From Nocardioidaceae bacterium (lineage in GTDB: Bacteria > Actinomycetota > Actinomycetes > Propionibacteriales > Nocardioidaceae), in NCBI GenBank assembly GCA_020636935.1, contig JACJWW010000001.1:62001-126000 (forward strand): DNA of 64,000 nt. Reading direction: 5' to 3'. Shown here piece after piece: positions 8,467 through 16,529 of the stretch; within the stretch, counting starts at the first letter, position 1, and every line of letters begins with the position of its first letter. The notes beneath the pieces were generated by a model that worked only from the letters and a program-made list of their open reading frames with translations, was not told the DNA's origin and did not search any database. Both the position numbers and the translations under genes were made by a program.

Positions 8467-9963
8467 ATGAAAAACCCAGCGACCGATGCGCACGAGATAG
8501 CTGCCCAAGATCAGTTGTGGCTACACATGGATCGCCCCAACAATCTGATGATCGTGCGCGCCCTGATGTGGCTCGACGAAGAGCCCGACTGGTCAGTGGT
8601 GGAGCAAGTCCTGACCATGCGGCTTGTGGAGCGCTATCCGGTGTTCTCCCAACGGCCCGTCTCCGACAAGGGGCATTGGAAGTGGGTCAAAGACGAGAAC
8701 TTCTCCCTGGGCAGGCATCTCACCCACACCTCGCTGACTGACGCAGACGGGGAGGCGTTGCGAAAGTACGTCGGCGCGCAGTTCGCCGTACCACTCCCTC
8801 GTGACCGCCCGTTGTGGAAGATCGAAGTCATCCATGGGGTCACCGATATGGACGGCAAAGAGCGCCCCGTGCTCCTCAGCAGTTTCCACCACAGCGTCGC
8901 AGATGGCATCCGGCTCGTGCAGGTGACCCTGGGGCTTTGCGATGACGTTGGGGATGCCATGCCCAAGATCGTTGGGCGCGGAGGTGATGAGGGCCGACAT
9001 CCGCTGATCGACGGTGCACTCGCAGTAGTCAGGCGAGGGGTCAGCGATGGATTCGACCTTGGCCTGAGCGCCACCAAGGCCAGCTTGTCCCTACCTGTTC
9101 GCACCCTGCAGGCACTCGTCGACCCAAATGCCCTCAAGGAGGGGGTTACTGCTGGCATCGATCTCTTGGTCAACCCCAGCAATGTCATAGATCTCATCGA
9201 GTCACTCACAAAGGAAGACAACGCCACGGTCAACACGGGCTCGGAGTTGACTCGATTGCTCAGTGCCTCCGCGGCCACCAAGACCTCATGGTCGGGCGTG
9301 CCGAGTCAAGCAAAGCAGGTCGCCTGGGCAAGCGATCTGCCGCTGCCACCGTTGAAGGAAGCCGCACGTCGCCATCAAGGCACCGTCAACGACGCCATGA
9401 TTGCAGTGATCTCCATGGCACTAAGTGCCTACTTGCACGAACACGACTCATTGGTTGAGCAGATCCAGTGGCTCGTGCCTGTCTCCATCCAACCCCTTGA
9501 CGCAGAGCTTCCTGCCGAGCTCGGCAATCACTTTGCGCTCGTCTACTTGGAGATGCCTCTGGGCATGGATGATCCCGGAGAGCTCTTCACTGCTCTGCAA
9601 CAGCGGATGCTCCGGATCAAGCACTCAGCTGTGCCTGTCCTGACCAGCGGACTGCAATGGTTGGTGGCTGAATCCCCCAAGCAGATCGCCGTTGCCCTGA
9701 CGAACTTCTTTGCCAACAAGGGCACCGGCGTCCTGACGAATGTGCCCGGTCCGCGCGCACCTATCTCCTTTGCGGGCGTTGAGGTCTCCCGCATGCTCGG
9801 CTGGGCGCCCGCATCAGGTGATCAGCCCTTGTGCCTGTGCATCTACTCATACAACGGCACCATGTCAATCGGGGTGTCGGCAGATGCTGAACTCGTGCCG
9901 GACCCCGAGCGGATCGCCGAGTTGATCAAGTCGGCATACGACGATCTCGTCGCCACCGATTAG
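8467..9963 (+). CDS. Wax ester synthase/diacylglycerol O-acyltransferase (WS/DGAT)
   Basis: Acyltransferase of 498 residues, using acyl-CoA to esterify diacylglycerol or long-chain alcohols for storage lipid. The catalytic HHxxxDG motif is HHSVADG at residues 141-147 and the second family block NVPGPR-like (TNVPGPRAP) is near 430. Length fits the family (about 450-500). Start ATG 8467 has GGAGG eight bases upstream (8454-8458). It follows the MarR gene by 19 bases in the same direction. Membrane-associated enzyme; implies triacylglycerol or wax storage. Confidence 0.92.
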   Translation: MKNPATDAHEIAAQDQLWLHMDRPNNLMIVRALMWLDEEPDWSVVEQVLTMRLVERYPVFSQRPVSDKGHWKWVKDENFSLGRHLTHTSLTDADGEALRKYVGAQFAVPLPRDRPLWKIEVIHGVTDMDGKERPVLLSSFHHSVADGIRLVQVTLGLCDDVGDAMPKIVGRGGDEGRHPLIDGALAVVRRGVSDGFDLGLSATKASLSLPVRTLQALVDPNALKEGVTAGIDLLVNPSNVIDLIESLTKEDNATVNTGSELTRLLSASAATKTSWSGVPSQAKQVAWASDLPLPPLKEAARRHQGTVNDAMIAVISMALSAYLHEHDSLVEQIQWLVPVSIQPLDAELPAELGNHFALVYLEMPLGMDDPGELFTALQQRMLRIKHSAVPVLTSGLQWLVAESPKQIAVALTNFFANKGTGVLTNVPGPRAPISFAGVEVSRMLGWAPASGDQPLCLCIYSYNGTMSIGVSADAELVPDPERIAELIKSAYDDLVATD

Positions 9964-9976
9964 CTGAGCAGCCGAC

Positions 9977-11017
9977 TCACGCTCCTGCGTGCGGCAGCTT
10001 CTTGGCCTTCTTGACGGGCTTGTGCACCACAGGAGGCTCCACGGGAACCACCGGGCCAGCCACACTCGAGCTGGGCACGGGCGGGGCAACAGTCTCGGTA
10101 GCTGTCGGGGTCGCCGTCGGGGTAACAGTCGGCGTGGCCGTCGGGGTCGCCGTCGGGGTAACAGTCGGCGTGGCCGTCGGGGTCGCCGTTGGGCCGGGGC
10201 TGGAAATGGGGCCGCAAGGACCCAGAGTCGCGGTTAGGCCTCCCAAGATCGGGAAGGCCCCGATGTTCACCCCGGTGCCATGAGTCAGGTGCCAGTTCAC
10301 GAAGTCTTCGAAGAAGGGTGAGCCGCCCATCTCCTGGATGGCGCCGACACTGGGCCCATTGCCCCAGTAGGCGTCGTTCTGGCAGGCCGCAGGCACACTG
10401 GCCGTAACCGGCTCGGTGGAATCCTTGGGCAGGGTCACCGTGTCGACATGGGTGTTCTTCTGGGGCCACTGGTTGGGGTAGTTGATGAACTGCCAAGCCG
10501 CCATCGAAACCGTGACATCTTCACATCTAGGAGTGTTGAGCGGAGTCAACTTGATGCTGGCAACGCCGCCGCTGTTACCGACATAGTCGAACTTCACATG
10601 GTCCTTTGCTGGGTAGCAGCTTTGCGGGCCTGCGGGCTGCTTCGCTTTTGGCTCTTCATTGCTTGAGCCGCCCGTCCCTCCAGCACCATCGGTGGGGACC
10701 GAACCACCAGTCGGGCTTGACCCGCCAGTCGCGCCAGAGCCGCCCGTCCCGCCAGCACCATCCGTGGGGACCGAACCACCAGTCGGGCTTGACCCGCCAG
10801 TCGCGCCAGAGCCGCCCGTCCCGCCAGCACCATCCGTGGGGACCGAACCACCAGTCGGGCTTGCCCCACCAGTCGCGCCAGAGCCACCACTACCTCCACT
10901 GCCGATCAGACCAGGCTGCCCACCATCATCGGCCGCGGCAAATTGCACTGACAAGCTGCTGAAGCCGACGATCGCGGCCGCAGCGAGTCCAACTCTGGTG
11001 CGCGTGTTGATATTCAT
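9977..11017 (-). CDS. Secreted repeat-rich protein with truncated sortase-like end
   Basis: Protein of 346 residues. An N-terminal signal peptide (cleavage near residue 29) is followed by three 24-residue Gly/Ser/Thr repeats containing SPTGGSVPTDGA, a globular middle with four cysteines (about residues 130-270), and a PTATPTATPTVT-type stalk. The last residues are KKLPHAGA: an LPxAG motif after a basic stretch, but with no following membrane helix or positive tail, so classical sortase anchoring is unlikely. I do not recognise the globular domain. It likely extends through the envelope. A candidate iron box lies 22-40 bases upstream of the ATG. Convergent with the WS/DGAT gene. Confidence 0.75.
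   Translation of the reverse strand: MNINTRTRVGLAAAAIVGFSSLSVQFAAADDGGQPGLIGSGGSGGSGATGGASPTGGSVPTDGAGGTGGSGATGGSSPTGGSVPTDGAGGTGGSGATGGSSPTGGSVPTDGAGGTGGSSNEEPKAKQPAGPQSCYPAKDHVKFDYVGNSGGVASIKLTPLNTPRCEDVTVSMAAWQFINYPNQWPQKNTHVDTVTLPKDSTEPVTASVPAACQNDAYWGNGPSVGAIQEMGGSPFFEDFVNWHLTHGTGVNIGAFPILGGLTATLGPCGPISSPGPTATPTATPTVTPTATPTATPTVTPTATPTATETVAPPVPSSSVAGPVVPVEPPVVHKPVKKAKKLPHAGA
10103..10193 (-). repeat. 36-bp tandem repeat coding the PT-rich stalk
   Basis: About two and a half in-frame copies of a 36-bp unit encoding PTATPTATPTVT. Length variation here would change stalk length without shifting the frame. Confidence 0.85.
10659..10896 (-). repeat. 72-bp tandem repeat coding Gly/Ser/Thr segments
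   Basis: Three near-identical 72-bp units (phase points at 10681, 10753 and 10825) encode 24-residue repeats. Near-identity at the DNA level suggests recent expansion or gene conversion. Confidence 0.9.
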
Positions 11018-11038
11018 GTGAAGCCAGCCCCCTAAGTC

Positions 11039-11057
11039 ATGGATTAGGCCTACCTAA
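11039..11057 (-). promoter_or_regulatory. Candidate DtxR/IdeR iron box
   Basis: The 19-mer ATGGATTAGGCCTACCTAA (plus strand) matches the known IdeR consensus TTAGGTTAGGCTAACCTAA at 14 of 19 positions, including TTAGG and ACCTAA. It sits just upstream of the secreted repeat protein, where a repressor would overlap the promoter. The match was judged by eye. Confidence 0.45.
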
Positions 11058-11123
11058 ACACATCTTTCTCCTGATCCGGAAACGCGGTCAATATTCAGAC
11101 ATCAACTCGGATAGACAGGTTGC

Positions 11124-11136
11124 GGACCATGGGTCC
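11124..11136. other. Inverted repeat in toxin-antitoxin promoter region
   Basis: GGACC-ATG-GGTCC, an operator-like dyad 78 bases before the antitoxin start, in the 196-bp divergent region between the secreted protein and the TA pair. A -10-like TAGCAT is at 11185-11190. Possible autoregulatory site; otherwise this intergenic stretch shows nothing more. Confidence 0.3.
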
Positions 11137-11213
11137 CCTTTTCGGAGCAAACTACTACTAATGCGACACGTGCAAAATATGGAATAGCATTGAACGCACG
11201 CAAAGGAGGTCTC

Positions 11214-11720
11214 ATGCCCAAGGCGCAGGAGTTCTTGGACGCAGATCAGGTCATCAAAGCCAGCTTGAACGCTCTCGGCGAGGCGATCGACTCGATCCAC
11301 TCCCCACTACCACCGGCCTTTGCCCGGGCCATCCAAGCCGAGCGCAACCTGCACCTACAGATCGATGCCGAGTTCGGGCTGTTGACATCAACTGAGGCCG
11401 GGCTAAGGATGGGCTCACGATCACGCACCCCGCGAAATCTGGCCTCCTCAGCCAGACTTGCAGGTCGCTTGCTCGCCATTGTGCGGGGCAACTCGGCGTA
11501 CTACCCCGCTTTCCAGTTTGGATCCGATGGCCAACCGCTCTTGGTGGTCAAACAACTTCGGAAGTTGGCCCAAGACAGCCACTGGAGTGAACGAGGGGTC
11601 ATCGAATGGCTGATGAGCCCCACCACTTATCTAAACGACCAACGGCCCGTCGATCGTCTGGCATCAGACCCGAAGTCCGTGATCGAGGCAGCTGAACTTG
11701 CCTGGAATGCTTCATGGTGA
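11214..11720 (+). CDS. MbcA/ParS/Xre-type antitoxin (DUF2384-like)
   Basis: Predicted 168-residue antitoxin of the RES-Xre (MbcTA) type. An N-terminal helical DNA-binding-like region (LLTSTEAGLRMGSRSRTPRNLA, around residues 57-80) is followed by the C-terminal part LAQDSHWSERGVIEWLMSPTTYLNDQRPVDRL, which matches the antitoxin pattern where a hydrophobic segment and P-h-D plug the toxin active site. Start ATG 11214 has AAAGGAGGT close upstream (11202-11210). The stop overlaps the toxin start by seven bases. Usually autoregulates its promoter. Confidence 0.75.
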   Translation: MPKAQEFLDADQVIKASLNALGEAIDSIHSPLPPAFARAIQAERNLHLQIDAEFGLLTSTEAGLRMGSRSRTPRNLASSARLAGRLLAIVRGNSAYYPAFQFGSDGQPLLVVKQLRKLAQDSHWSERGVIEWLMSPTTYLNDQRPVDRLASDPKSVIEAAELAWNASW

Positions 11721-12340
11721 TCCCGGCGCCACCAGAGCCATTCGCTCCCGCAGTTGAGATTCTGGACGTCTCCACGCGGCTCTACCGCGTGCACCGCAAT
11801 CGTCACCACGGGGCTGAGTTCAATCCCGGCGTAGGCAGCCCCAGCCGGTTTGCCTTCGTGGTTGGCAAGGGGGGACGCAAGGTCCCCAGCCTGTACGCCG
11901 CGCAATCCCAAGACGCCGCCGTGGCCGAAACGATCCTCCACGACATCCCGGTTTCTGGAGGAATCATCCCCCATGACAAATACGCCCCGGTGGTGATGAG
12001 TCGGCTCAGCGTGATCAAGAGTCTGAGACTTGCGGTCTTCCATGGCCTAGGGCTTCGTCAACTTGGCGTAACCGCCCAGGAACTCTCAGACAGCTCAGCC
12101 AGCACCTATCCCATGACCCTGCCCTGGGCTCAAGCTGCATACGACTCAGGCCTGGCCGGATGCGTCTGGATGTCACGGCTGTGCAACAACGCCAAGGCCT
12201 ATGTGCTCTTCGGTGACCGCTGTGCCGGGGCGCTGCGGGTTGACCCGAGCTTCGCCCGAATGTTTGCCACCGGCAGCGATCTCGCCTGGTTGATTGACCT
12301 GTGTGCGCCGCTGAACATAGATGTACTCCCACCCCGATAG
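11714..12340 (+). CDS. RES-domain toxin (NAD+ phosphorylase type, MbcT-like)
   Basis: RES-family protein of 208 residues. The family degrades NAD+ when the antitoxin is lost. Visible landmarks are LYRVH with the conserved Arg near residue 27, the segment SRFAF then SLYAAQSQDAAVAETILHD supplying the conserved Tyr and Glu, and the C-terminal SGLAGCVWMSR carrying the conserved Ser. It is longer than the roughly 170-residue minimal toxin by a C-terminal segment. It overlaps the antitoxin gene, so the pair is one operon. Confidence 0.8.
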   Translation: MVIPAPPEPFAPAVEILDVSTRLYRVHRNRHHGAEFNPGVGSPSRFAFVVGKGGRKVPSLYAAQSQDAAVAETILHDIPVSGGIIPHDKYAPVVMSRLSVIKSLRLAVFHGLGLRQLGVTAQELSDSSASTYPMTLPWAQAAYDSGLAGCVWMSRLCNNAKAYVLFGDRCAGALRVDPSFARMFATGSDLAWLIDLCAPLNIDVLPPR

Positions 12341-12414
12341 CCCGCGCGAAGCACCCCAGACAGGGGTGACATGGTTATGTCGATCCGACAATCCAGACCC
12401 GTTGAGGAGGAGAC

Positions 12415-12816
12415 ATGTCCAGACTCCCTCGAATCACATCCAAGAAGGCAGTGAATCTCTGGGGCCTTGGCTTCGCCGTTGCCGGCATCGCACAGGCTGC
12501 GGCCGGCCAGAGGTTCGCCGACAACAGCCGTTGGGGGCACTCTGGTTGGCAGCGAGAAGTCGCCATCTGGAATTTCGGCACGCTGACCGGGCTGGTTGCC
12601 CTACGGCAACGCCCCGAAGACCCCGATCGCGCGTTGACGATCGGCTTCACCACCTTGTCTTCGCTGTTTGCGCTCAATCACATCCGAGCCGCAGTGTCTG
12701 AAACTGGCGGCAGCAGCCAGACTCATTTGGAAGCGCTGGCCATGAATCTGGTCGCGATTGGCGTTGGTGTGTCAGCGCTACGGCAACCGCCCAATCGCCG
12801 CACACCAGCACCTTAG
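12415..12816 (+). CDS. Small membrane protein of unknown function
   Basis: Protein of 133 residues with about four hydrophobic segments (GLGFAVAGIAQAAAG, IWNFGTLTGLVAL, FTTLSSLFALNHI, NLVAIGVGVSAL). Start ATG 12415 has GGAGGAG five to nine bases upstream. I recognise no family; the pattern resembles small actinobacterial four-helix membrane proteins. It is 75 bases after the RES toxin on the same strand, but the ribosome site and gap leave open whether it belongs to that operon. Confidence 0.65.
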   Translation: MSRLPRITSKKAVNLWGLGFAVAGIAQAAAGQRFADNSRWGHSGWQREVAIWNFGTLTGLVALRQRPEDPDRALTIGFTTLSSLFALNHIRAAVSETGGSSQTHLEALAMNLVAIGVGVSALRQPPNRRTPAP

Positions 12817-12903
12817 GCAACAAGATCCCTGACCAAAGCGACGGGGGATTCTGCCCTGCGATGCTCCCTGATTTGGGGTTGAAGTGGTCTTCGGTATGAC
12901 CCG

Positions 12904-12979
12904 TGGAGCCGCCTATCGGAATCGAACCGATGACCTAATCATTACGAGTGATTCGCTCTACCGACTGAGCTAAGGCGGC
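12904..12979 (-). tRNA. tRNA-Thr (CGT anticodon)
   Basis: Full cloverleaf on the minus strand: acceptor GCCGCCT/AGGCGGC, D-arm with AGCTCAGTCGGTAGAGC, anticodon stem AATCA/TGATT around loop CTCGTAA, T-arm GGTTCGAATCC, discriminator T and an encoded CCA (12904-12906). Anticodon CGT reads ACG. Confidence 0.95.
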
Positions 12980-13073
12980 GTACGTGCCTTGGTGCAACAG
13001 GCACGCCGGATGAGTATAGAGGGCTGCTGGCCCAAGGCGAAAAGCCCGGCCATCATGCCGTCAGCTCACACCC

Positions 13074-14684
13074 TCAACAACTCAGCCCATCTGGTGGCAC
13101 GACGCCCCTGACCAAGAACTTGTTGACCGCATCATCAACGCAGTCATTGCCTGCATTGAAGCCAGTGTGGCCGTCGCCATCACGTTTGATCAAAACCCCT
13201 GACTCCAACTGCTCAGCAAGACTGACTGCCCATTGGTATGGCGTTGCCGGATCACGCGTCGTACCGATCACCACAATCGGCGGGGCACCCTGCGCACGCA
13301 GCTCCTTGGTCACATTGCCCGACTTGATCGGCCAGTCAGAACAACTCGCCAATGAATAGGCGAATGATCTGCCAAACACCGGCGAGACTTCTTCGAAGAC
13401 CGGGATCTTCGCGGGCACTTCCTCCGCAGTGATGTAGTCATTGTGGTCAAGGCAGTTGACGGCATACAACGCATTCATCGAGTTGTCTTTGTATGATTTT
13501 GGCCCGCGCCCGGAGTAGTAGTCGGAGAGCATCAACAACTGGCTACCGTCGCCGTCATTGATCGCCGCATCCAACGCCGGGGTCAGCATGTCCCACAGGC
13601 TGCGCGCATAGAGCGGCAACCAGATGCCCATGTAGGCCAAGCCCTCGGTGAGCTCCCGATCGGTGCCGGTATCAAGGGGTTTGGCGTCAACCGAATCCAA
13701 GAACTTGCGCAGATTGACCGAGGCCTCCTCAACTGAATCGCCTAGTGGGCAATCCCCTTGGTCAACGCAATACTCCAAATAGGCATCCAGCGCTGTCTGG
13801 AATCCCTTCGCCTGCCCCAGGGTCAGCTCTTCATTGGACAGCGACGGGTCGAGGGCACCATCCAGCACCATGCGGCCAACGAATTGTGGGAATAGGTCGG
13901 CATAGGTGGCTCCCATGAAGGTGCCGTAGGAGGCCCCGAAGAAGTCGAGCTTGTCTCGACCAAGTGCAGCGCGAAGGATGTCCATGTCCTTGGCAACCTC
14001 AACGGTTGACATGTGCAGAGCCAACTCGCCGCCGTTGTCCTCGCAGGCATCTCCGAACTTCCGGGTCATCTCACCAAGAGTCGCCACCTCATCGGCGTTG
14101 TCAGGATCAGGATCAGACGCCAAGACTTCATCGAGCCCCTTGGTGTCGAGACACTTCAGTGGGGTCGATGCGCCCACACCTCGAGGGTCCATGCCGATGA
14201 TGTTGTAGCTCCCGGCGATCTTCCCGCCGAACTGGCTGGCCCCTGACGAGGCAAACTCCAGTGATGATCCGCCCGGTCCTCCCGGATTGACCAAGAGATC
14301 ACCAATAGCCTCGCCCTTGGCCCGATTGCGCAAGACCGCGAGTTTGATGGTCTTGGCATCAGGCTCGTCGTAGTTCAACGGTACGACGATGCTGCCGCAA
14401 TCCATGCCTCCGCAATTGCGCCATTCGATCTTCTGGTCGTAAAACTTCCGCAGCGCCTCGGTGCCCACAGGTGCAGGGCCATTGGAGACCGGCGGCTCGG
14501 CAGCCGGGTTGTCCGGGCGAGGCTTGCCGCCCACCGCGATCAGGAAAGCCCCCATCATGCCTACCACCAAGGCCAACACGACCCCCGCAACAATCAGCGC
14601 CTTCCACGGCGATGATGCAGCCTGGCTTGGCGGAGGCGGTGGGGGAGGTGGCACGTATGGCGGAGGCACCTGCGATGAAGACAT
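13074..14684 (-). CDS. Membrane-anchored alpha/beta hydrolase, tripeptidyl aminopeptidase-like
   Basis: Protein of 536 residues. It has a proline-rich cytoplasmic N-terminus (13 prolines in the first 20), one membrane helix (about residues 28-52), then an alpha/beta hydrolase with nucleophile motif GASYG (GxSxG), acid in GTTRDPATPYQWA and catalytic His in GDGHTGF, plus the C-terminal TAP-like region. Four or more cysteines suit an extracytoplasmic location. The family (S33, Streptomyces Tap, mycobacterial CaeA/Hip1 relatives) removes tripeptides or cleaves esters. A TACGAT box seven bases before ATG 14684 suggests leaderless expression. Lies between tRNA-Thr and holB. Confidence 0.85.
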   Translation of the reverse strand: MSSSQVPPPYVPPPPPPPPSQAASSPWKALIVAGVVLALVVGMMGAFLIAVGGKPRPDNPAAEPPVSNGPAPVGTEALRKFYDQKIEWRNCGGMDCGSIVVPLNYDEPDAKTIKLAVLRNRAKGEAIGDLLVNPGGPGGSSLEFASSGASQFGGKIAGSYNIIGMDPRGVGASTPLKCLDTKGLDEVLASDPDPDNADEVATLGEMTRKFGDACEDNGGELALHMSTVEVAKDMDILRAALGRDKLDFFGASYGTFMGATYADLFPQFVGRMVLDGALDPSLSNEELTLGQAKGFQTALDAYLEYCVDQGDCPLGDSVEEASVNLRKFLDSVDAKPLDTGTDRELTEGLAYMGIWLPLYARSLWDMLTPALDAAINDGDGSQLLMLSDYYSGRGPKSYKDNSMNALYAVNCLDHNDYITAEEVPAKIPVFEEVSPVFGRSFAYSLASCSDWPIKSGNVTKELRAQGAPPIVVIGTTRDPATPYQWAVSLAEQLESGVLIKRDGDGHTGFNAGNDCVDDAVNKFLVRGVVPPDGLSC

Positions 14685-14691
14685 GTCCTAA

Positions 14692-14697
14692 ATCGTA
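14692..14697 (-). promoter_or_regulatory. -10 box of leaderless promoter (peptidase gene)
   Basis: Minus-strand TACGAT, seven bases, then ATG 14684; no ribosome site. Confidence 0.5.
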
Positions 14698-14725
14698 GGG
14701 GCTGGGCCCTGACGCGGGGGGCTAT

Positions 14726-15850
14726 TCACCGCAGCGCAGTCATCATCGACTCAAGCGCCAACAGTGGCGGCACATTGAATTCCATCACCTGCTCACGGGC
14801 GGTGAGGATCACTTCGATCCGACGCAGGTTGACCTCTGGTGTCGTACGTCGACCGAGCTCGGTCAGATCTGCACGCAGCTCCTCGTTGACCAGGGCAGCA
14901 TCGGTGCCCAACTGAATGGTGAGCACGTCACGATAGACAGACATCAAATCAATCAAACTACGATCTACGACGTCACGCTGCCGACGGGTGGCACGTGCCT
15001 TCTGAGCCTTCTCCAACTCGCCAAGGGCCGGCGCATAGCCGCGGGGCTTGCGGCCACGATCCATCACTCCAAAGCTGCGATCAAGCTGCTCCTTCTCCTT
15101 GGCATTGATCTGGCTGCTCAGGGACTCGGCGTCTTCTTGGGCAACGGCAGCGAGATTTGCCGCCTGGATCATCGCCGCCCCCTGCGAGTCGAGCTTCATC
15201 GGGATGGTGACCACCTCACGGCGACGGCTTTTTACCTCGTCGTCGTGGGCCAAGGCTTTGGCCCGTCCGATATGCCCTTGGCTGGCCCGGGCCGCATAGG
15301 CCGCGACCTCACGCGCAATACCTTCATGGACCACGAGGAACTCCGTGACCTCTTCGACCTTCGGTGTGGAGAGTACGACGTGTCGCGTGCGTGAACGAAT
15401 AGTGGGCAAGACGTCTTCGACAGTGGGCGCACACAGCAGCCAGGCCGTGCGTTCATTTGGCTCCTCGATCGCCTTGAGAAGGGCATTCGCGGCCTGCTCA
15501 GTGAGGCGATCAGAGTCTTCGATGATCACTATCTGCATGCCCCCGCCAGCGGGAGCAAGCGCACCCAGCCGCACGAGCTCTCGCACTTCATCAACACCGA
15601 TGCTCAGGAGCTCGGTGCTGACCAAACGCACGTCTGGGTGGGCGTTGATCGCTACTTGATGGCATTCGACACAATCACCGCACCCCCCTTGGGCGCATTG
15701 CAGCGCAGCAGCAAAAGCACTCGCCGCGTTTGAACGACCAGACCCGGGCGGGCCAGTGATCAGCCACGCGTGGGTCATCTCTCCTGCGACAGCCCGCTGA
15801 AGTTGCTCAATCACCGGCCCCTGTCCGACCAACCGATCCCAAACCGTCAC
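14726..15850 (-). CDS. holB: DNA polymerase III subunit delta'
   Basis: Clamp-loader subunit of 374 residues (replisome). An N-terminal AAA+ domain has the P-loop-like GPPGSGRS, where the usual Lys is replaced by Arg, as expected for delta', which does not hydrolyse ATP. A zinc module CAQGGCGDCVECH follows, then IIEDSDRLTEQAANALLKAIEEP with the SRC-like SRTRHVV. Start GTG 15850 overlaps the tmk stop by four bases. The order topA-tmk-holB is common in actinobacteria. Confidence 0.9.
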   Translation of the reverse strand: MTVWDRLVGQGPVIEQLQRAVAGEMTHAWLITGPPGSGRSNAASAFAAALQCAQGGCGDCVECHQVAINAHPDVRLVSTELLSIGVDEVRELVRLGALAPAGGGMQIVIIEDSDRLTEQAANALLKAIEEPNERTAWLLCAPTVEDVLPTIRSRTRHVVLSTPKVEEVTEFLVVHEGIAREVAAYAARASQGHIGRAKALAHDDEVKSRRREVVTIPMKLDSQGAAMIQAANLAAVAQEDAESLSSQINAKEKEQLDRSFGVMDRGRKPRGYAPALGELEKAQKARATRRQRDVVDRSLIDLMSVYRDVLTIQLGTDAALVNEELRADLTELGRRTTPEVNLRRIEVILTAREQVMEFNVPPLLALESMMTALR

Positions 15851-16488
15851 AACAGCCCCTCCACCCGCCCGCGGATCTGTCCATGGATGGTTGCGATCGG
15901 CTCGCGGGCATCAAGCACCAGGTAATGGTCAGGGTCGACCTGCGCCAGGGACACGAAGTGCTGGCGGACCCGTTGATGAAATTCGACCGGCTCGCCTTCG
16001 ATGCGATCGCGGCCGGTGAAGCGATCAAGACCGTGATCAGGCTCTTGGTCGAGCAGCACGGTCAGATGAGGCCTCAGGTCACATGTGGCCCAACGAGCAA
16101 TCGCCGCCAACTCCTCCTCAGGGATGGCTCTCCCTGCACCTTGATAGGCCAAAGTGGAGTCGACATAGCGATCGGTGACCACGACTTCACCTCGCTCGAG
16201 GGCGGGCATGATCACGTGATCGACGTGCTGGGCCTTGTCGGCTGCATAAAGCAGCGCCTCGGCTCGAGGAGACAGCTCTCCGGTGGCCGGATCGAGCAGG
16301 ATCTCACGCATCTGCTGGCCGGCCCTCGTGCCGCCTGGCTCCCGAGTCAGGAGCACTGAATGGCCAAGGCTCTCGAGCCATTCGCAAAGCAACTTCGACT
16401 GGGTTGACTTGCCCGCCCCGTCGCCACCCTCAAGGCAGATGAAGACGCCCTTGCGGGAGTACACGCCCTGGAACTGCCCCATCTGCAT
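15847..16488 (-). CDS. tmk: Thymidylate kinase
   Basis: Phosphorylates dTMP to dTDP. Protein of 213 residues with P-loop GGDGAGKSTQSK (22-33), the DR motif LTREPGGTRAG, and TDRYVDSTLAYQGAGR binding dTMP, with a lid region LDQEPDHGLDRF. ATG 16488 has a TAGGGT box exactly six bases upstream and no ribosome site, so tmk-holB is probably a leaderless operon separate from topA, 41 bases upstream. Confidence 0.93.
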   Translation of the reverse strand: MQMGQFQGVYSRKGVFICLEGGDGAGKSTQSKLLCEWLESLGHSVLLTREPGGTRAGQQMREILLDPATGELSPRAEALLYAADKAQHVDHVIMPALERGEVVVTDRYVDSTLAYQGAGRAIPEEELAAIARWATCDLRPHLTVLLDQEPDHGLDRFTGRDRIEGEPVEFHQRVRQHFVSLAQVDPDHYLVLDAREPIATIHGQIRGRVEGLL

Positions 16489-16494
16489 GCGCCA

Positions 16495-16500
16495 ACCCTA
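16495..16500 (-). promoter_or_regulatory. -10 box of leaderless promoter (tmk-holB)
   Basis: Minus-strand TAGGGT, six bases (TGGCGC), then ATG 16488. It lies within the 41-bp gap after topA. Confidence 0.55.
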
Positions 16501-16529
16501 GACCTCATTACCGACAGGGTGATCAAGCC

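Noticed and set aside
10659..10896. Repeat array considered as CRISPR
   Set aside because: The units are contiguous 72-bp coding repeats without spacers, and there are no cas genes.
12984..13004. Small hairpin upstream of tRNA-Thr
   Set aside because: Six-bp stem GTGCCT/AGGCAC with no U-tract; too weak to call.
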